Assembly: GCF_963576675.1 (NCBI RefSeq) | Contig: NC_088911.1 | Span: forward strand, 81,683,256 to 81,747,255 | Direction of reading: 5' to 3' | DNA length: 64,000 nt | Source of the DNA: Euphorbia lathyris | Lineage: Eukaryota; Streptophyta; Magnoliopsida; Malpighiales; Euphorbiaceae | In this document: positions 61,240-64,000 of the stretch, piece after piece | Layout: the number at the start of each line of letters is the position of its first letter | How positions within the stretch are numbered: position 1 is the first letter of the stretch | Notes under the pieces: model-generated | The model's input: only the letters and a program-made list of their open reading frames with translations | Told to the model about the DNA's origin: nothing | Databases searched by the model: none | Position numbers and translations under genes: made by a program

Positions 61240-61839
61240 GGGTTAAGATGCAAAAATACCCCTAACGTTTTGGGCCAGGAGCAATTTTATCCCTGACGTC
61301 TAAAATGGTGCAATTTTACCCCTAACGTTGGAAGTCAAGAGCAATTTTACCCCTAACGTTGGAAGTCAGGAGCAATTTTACCCCAACGTTAATAAATTGG
61401 GTCGATTTGAGAAATAATTCATCAAACTGTCTTCTCGCTCATGAATCTTGTTATCTACACTTCATATGTGTGTTATTTTATCAGTAACATATCACAAACA
61501 TTCATTGGAATGTGAAAAAAATAAAAAAATATACTGTCTTTTTTGTACGGATTAGATAAAAAAAAATTCTAAAAATCCACCGAATTTATAAATATTAATC
61601 TCAAATTCTATTATTAAATTATAAACAAAAATATTATGCAATTGGTGCAGAATAATGAACAAAAATAATGTGAAATCCTTTTTTTAGACGAATTATTATG
61701 CAATTGGTGCAGAATAATGAACAAAAATATCTGTATTTTATAATAGTGTCTGAAATTGACCCAATTTATCAACGTTAGGGGTAAAATTGCACCATTTTAG
61801 ACGTTAGGGGTAAAATTGCTCCTTTTTGCACCTTAACCC
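61240..61839. mobile_element. Inverted-repeat MITE, unit 5 (rearranged)
   Basis: 600-bp copy with AAAAAAGAA flank. A segment containing ATTATGCAATTGGTGCAG is duplicated (61630s and 61690s), and about 23 bp of the right arm (CCTAGCCC to GGGATA) are missing, so this arm is shorter than in other copies. Confidence 0.72.
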
Positions 61840-62753
61840 AAAAAAGAATTATCATTTTTCTAAGAGCATGCCACATCATCAAAATCCCATCAAATCCAAT
61901 TACCTTTTTTTTTCTTACGATTAAACTCTTCCAATTCATACATTTTGTTCTATAATATCACTAACAATTTTTACATTTAAAAAAAAATGTTCTGTTTGTA
62001 AGAGCATGCAACATCATCAAAATGGCATCTAAAATTCTTTTCTAATCTTCTTTCTGTTTCTGTTATTATATTTAATATAGATTTCATGATTTATATAATC
62101 TGTACTCATATGTTGTTTGTTAGAAATAAAAATTAAGTGCTGAAAAAATATAAAATTAAATACTGAATTTTAAATACCGAATATAAACAATTAGTTGATA
62201 ATACAAACACACGTGAATTACCTTAAAAATATCACATTTAAATTAAATAAGTGCTTAATTTTTAATTTAAATGATTAGATGAGTTATCAAACAAGGTATT
62301 GGCCTAAAATTTCAATTGCGTTTAATAACCCTATGTTCCTATCTAATTGATTCAATAACCTGTCCAGTTACATTCAATATCTCCATAATCTCGTCTAATT
62401 GCATTGAATAACCCAAAAATTCAACTGTCCCGTGAACTTTCAAAATTTCCTAATTAGTTGTCTATTTATCACATTCTTTTGATACGTGACGAGCATTTTG
62501 AGACATGACGGAGCGTGTCTTCCATTTTCAGCATGCAACAAATTTTATTAAGAATTATGAGGTTATTAGATACAATACGTAGGATCATTTGTAACTTTTA
62601 GAAATTCAGATGTTGCCCCTATACTCCAAAACTTTCCCTCCACTCTGAACTTTTTATTTGATGAGTCATATCCTCTGCACATATTAATTAAGATACTATA
62701 TTTGCCATTTTATACAACTTAGCACATGACCTGTGTATGGTAACCAAATTAGC

Positions 62754-62760
62754 TATAAAT
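62754..62760 (+). promoter_or_regulatory. TATA box of zinc-finger gene copy 4
   Basis: TATAAAT. In this copy the start codon is over 700 bp away because a TRIM sits 22 bp downstream of the box. Confidence 0.55.
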
Positions 62761-62782
62761 TACACCCCTCTTCTCTCTTGCC

Positions 62783-63402
62783 TGTTGTAGGGCCCACAAG
62801 TTCACCAACAGCTCCACCATTAGTATGATATTGTCCGCTTTGGTCCAAAGCCCGCACGGATTTGTTTTTGGGCTCCTTCCCAAAAGGCCTCATACTAATG
62901 TAGTTGGTGAACTTCTTTATAAACCATGCATCTTCCTTGTATCTTTCCGATGTGGGACTTGGGATGTATACCCAACAATCCTCCCCTCAGACCAAGGACC
63001 ACAAGCCTCCCCTTCAGCGATAATCTGTCTAATCATCTTGTACCGCCGCCAACCCGCGAAACACGCCTCCTGACCACCACAATATCAGGAAGACTTTCGA
63101 CACAAGGCACCAAGCACAGATTTCCCATCGCGAGGTCACACTGAGAGCCTCCCACATCTCCTTAGATCTCATGCACGTTCTCCCAGCCAAACCATCGGCT
63201 CTGATACCAGTTGTAGGGCCCACAAGTTCACCAACAACTCCACCATTAGTATGATATTGTCCGCTTTGGGCCAAGCCCGCACGGATTTGTTTTTGGGCTC
63301 CTTCCCAAAAGGCCTCATACTAATGTAGTTGGTGAACTTCTTTATAAACCATGCATCTTCCTTGTATCTTTCCGATGTGGGACTTGGGATGTATACCCAA
63401 CA
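62783..63402 (-). mobile_element. TRIM (miniature LTR retrotransposon) in the leader of gene copy 4
   Basis: 620 bp. The left repeat 62783-62977 (195 bp) and right repeat 63210-63402 (193 bp) are nearly identical and end in ACCCAACA. The flanking target duplication is TTGCC (62778-62782 and 63403-63407). Just inside the right repeat, GCTCTGATACCA on the plus strand is the reverse complement of TGGTATCAGAGC, the classic initiator-Met tRNA primer site, so the element lies on the minus strand. The interior of about 230 bp codes for nothing recognisable, as usual for TRIMs, which depend on other elements. Each LTR has inverted arms AAGTTCACCAAC/GTTGGTGAACTT and CATTAGTATGA/TCATACTAATG. Confidence 0.9.
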
Positions 63403-63462
63403 TTGCCCTCTCTTCAGATTATCAAAAAAAAGACACAAATTCAATTTTCAAACCCTGAATCT

Positions 63463-63984
63463 ATGGCTGGATATGGGTGGAATTCCAACAATCTTCCTAC
63501 AAGCACGTACGCCGGCGCTCCACAAATCGCCTGTCGAATTTGTAACCAGGTTTTTGTGAGCACTGAAGCTTTTCTTCATCACATTAAAATTCACATGTCG
63601 ACGGATCATGATGGTTCTTCTGTTTCTGCCTCCAGAAGGATGCAATAGCCACCACCGTCTCTTAATGCTTCCGGTGGTGGCTTGAGCCGTCTCTCCGGTC
63701 AAAGAAACAACTTCAGTTTTCCCATTCCGAATGTTTACAGTACTATGTTTAATCCGAATCCTAATCAGTTTATTCATCCCCGGGCAGCCCCAGACATGTA
63801 CTCTCCTTTTCCAACTGTGAGGAACAACTACGGGTTTGGGTCACAAAGTTTCCCTATCCCTTTTCAGGCTCCGAGGAAATTCACCAAGCCATTTCTTCAG
63901 CAGCTGGAGAAACCCTTGATCCCTATTTCTGATTCTGATTCTGATTCTGAGTTTGAAGTGCTAGACTTGAACTTGAAGCTGTAG
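63463..63984 (+). pseudogene. C2H2 zinc-finger EAR protein, copy 4, broken
   Basis: Same start and finger as copies 2 and 3 (Glu42 changed to Lys inside the finger). A CAG-to-TAG change at 63646-63648 stops it after 61 residues, just after the finger. The remainder stays in frame to TAG at 63982-63984. It includes an extra SD pair (GATTCT repeat) and the terminal DLNLKL. The TRIM insertion separates the coding part from its promoter. Loss of function is very likely. Confidence 0.85.
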
Positions 63985-64000
63985 AGCAGCATAAAGATTA

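Larger units (their letters stand above)
42478..61832 (+). repeat. Array unit 5 (full, split by element C)
   Basis: Without element C and one target duplication the unit is about 5.1 kb. It holds spacer 42485-43400, gene copy 3, triple subrepeat, hairpin element, insertion of C at 45595, spacer 59846-61239 with GA block near 60152, and a rearranged MITE. Confidence 0.9.
61833..64000 (+). repeat. Array unit 6 (start only)
   Basis: Begins at the end of the unit 5 MITE with spacer 61840-62753, then the TATA box, a TRIM insertion and gene copy 4. The window ends shortly after the gene. Confidence 0.88.

Noticed and set aside
63190..63210. Possible tRNA gene fragment at the TGGTATCAGAGC match
   Set aside because: Only the primer-binding stretch is present, directly inside a TRIM LTR; there is no cloverleaf.
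62825..63444. Open frames inside the TRIM on both strands
   Set aside because: They cross LTR borders, match no family, and TRIMs are normally non-coding.

Overview
The window is plant nuclear DNA, most likely from a eudicot. It is AT-rich and consists of a local tandem array of about 5.1-kb units. The array is interrupted by three copies of one large Ty3/gypsy LTR retrotransposon family and by one miniature LTR element (TRIM). Plant origin is supported by the Tat-type gypsy polyprotein with a second RNase H, plant mobile domain (PMD) genes, a C2H2 zinc-finger protein ending in an EAR repression motif, and a TRIM primed by initiator-Met tRNA. There is no sign of bacterial or organellar DNA.

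Layout. 1-11266: element A (minus strand, left end cut by the window edge), heavily mutated. 11267-13996 and 28170-30553: array unit 1 with zinc-finger gene copy 1, split by element B. 13997-28169: element B (plus strand, 14.17 kb, GATAT target-site duplication). 30554-33993 and 33994-37427: two short 3.4-kb units that have lost the gene. 37428-42477: unit 4 with intact gene copy 2. 42478-45594 and 59841-61832: unit 5 with intact gene copy 3, split by element C. 45595-59840: element C (minus strand, 14.25 kb, again GATAT). 61833-64000: the start of unit 6 with gene copy 4, which has a 620-bp TRIM between its TATA box and its coding region and carries a nonsense codon. Each complete unit also has a roughly 580-bp inverted-repeat element with 9-bp flanking repeats (Mutator-type MITE candidate) near its boundary.

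The retrotransposon family has LTRs of about 1.7-1.95 kb, a leader with a duplicated candidate primer-binding region, a gag-protease frame of about 960 codons, and a pol frame of about 1200 codons (RT, RNase H, second RNase H, integrase). In all three copies the pol ATG sits in an ATGA motif; in B and C the gag-pro frame ends at that TGA. Between pol and the 3' LTR lies an antisense gene of five exons that encodes an approximately 818-residue PMD protein with a C-terminal coiled coil. Its four introns keep GT-AG borders in B and C. In B this gene is fully open although gag-pro and pol of the same element are broken. This antisense, intron-bearing cargo gene is the most interesting object in the window.

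The array gene encodes a 171-residue protein with one C2H2 finger and a C-terminal DLNLKL motif, so the likely role is a transcriptional repressor. Copies 2 and 3 are intact. Copies 1 and 4 have CAG-to-TAG stops that remove the EAR motif. Stop codons across the window are mostly C-to-T type changes, as expected for methylated, silenced DNA.
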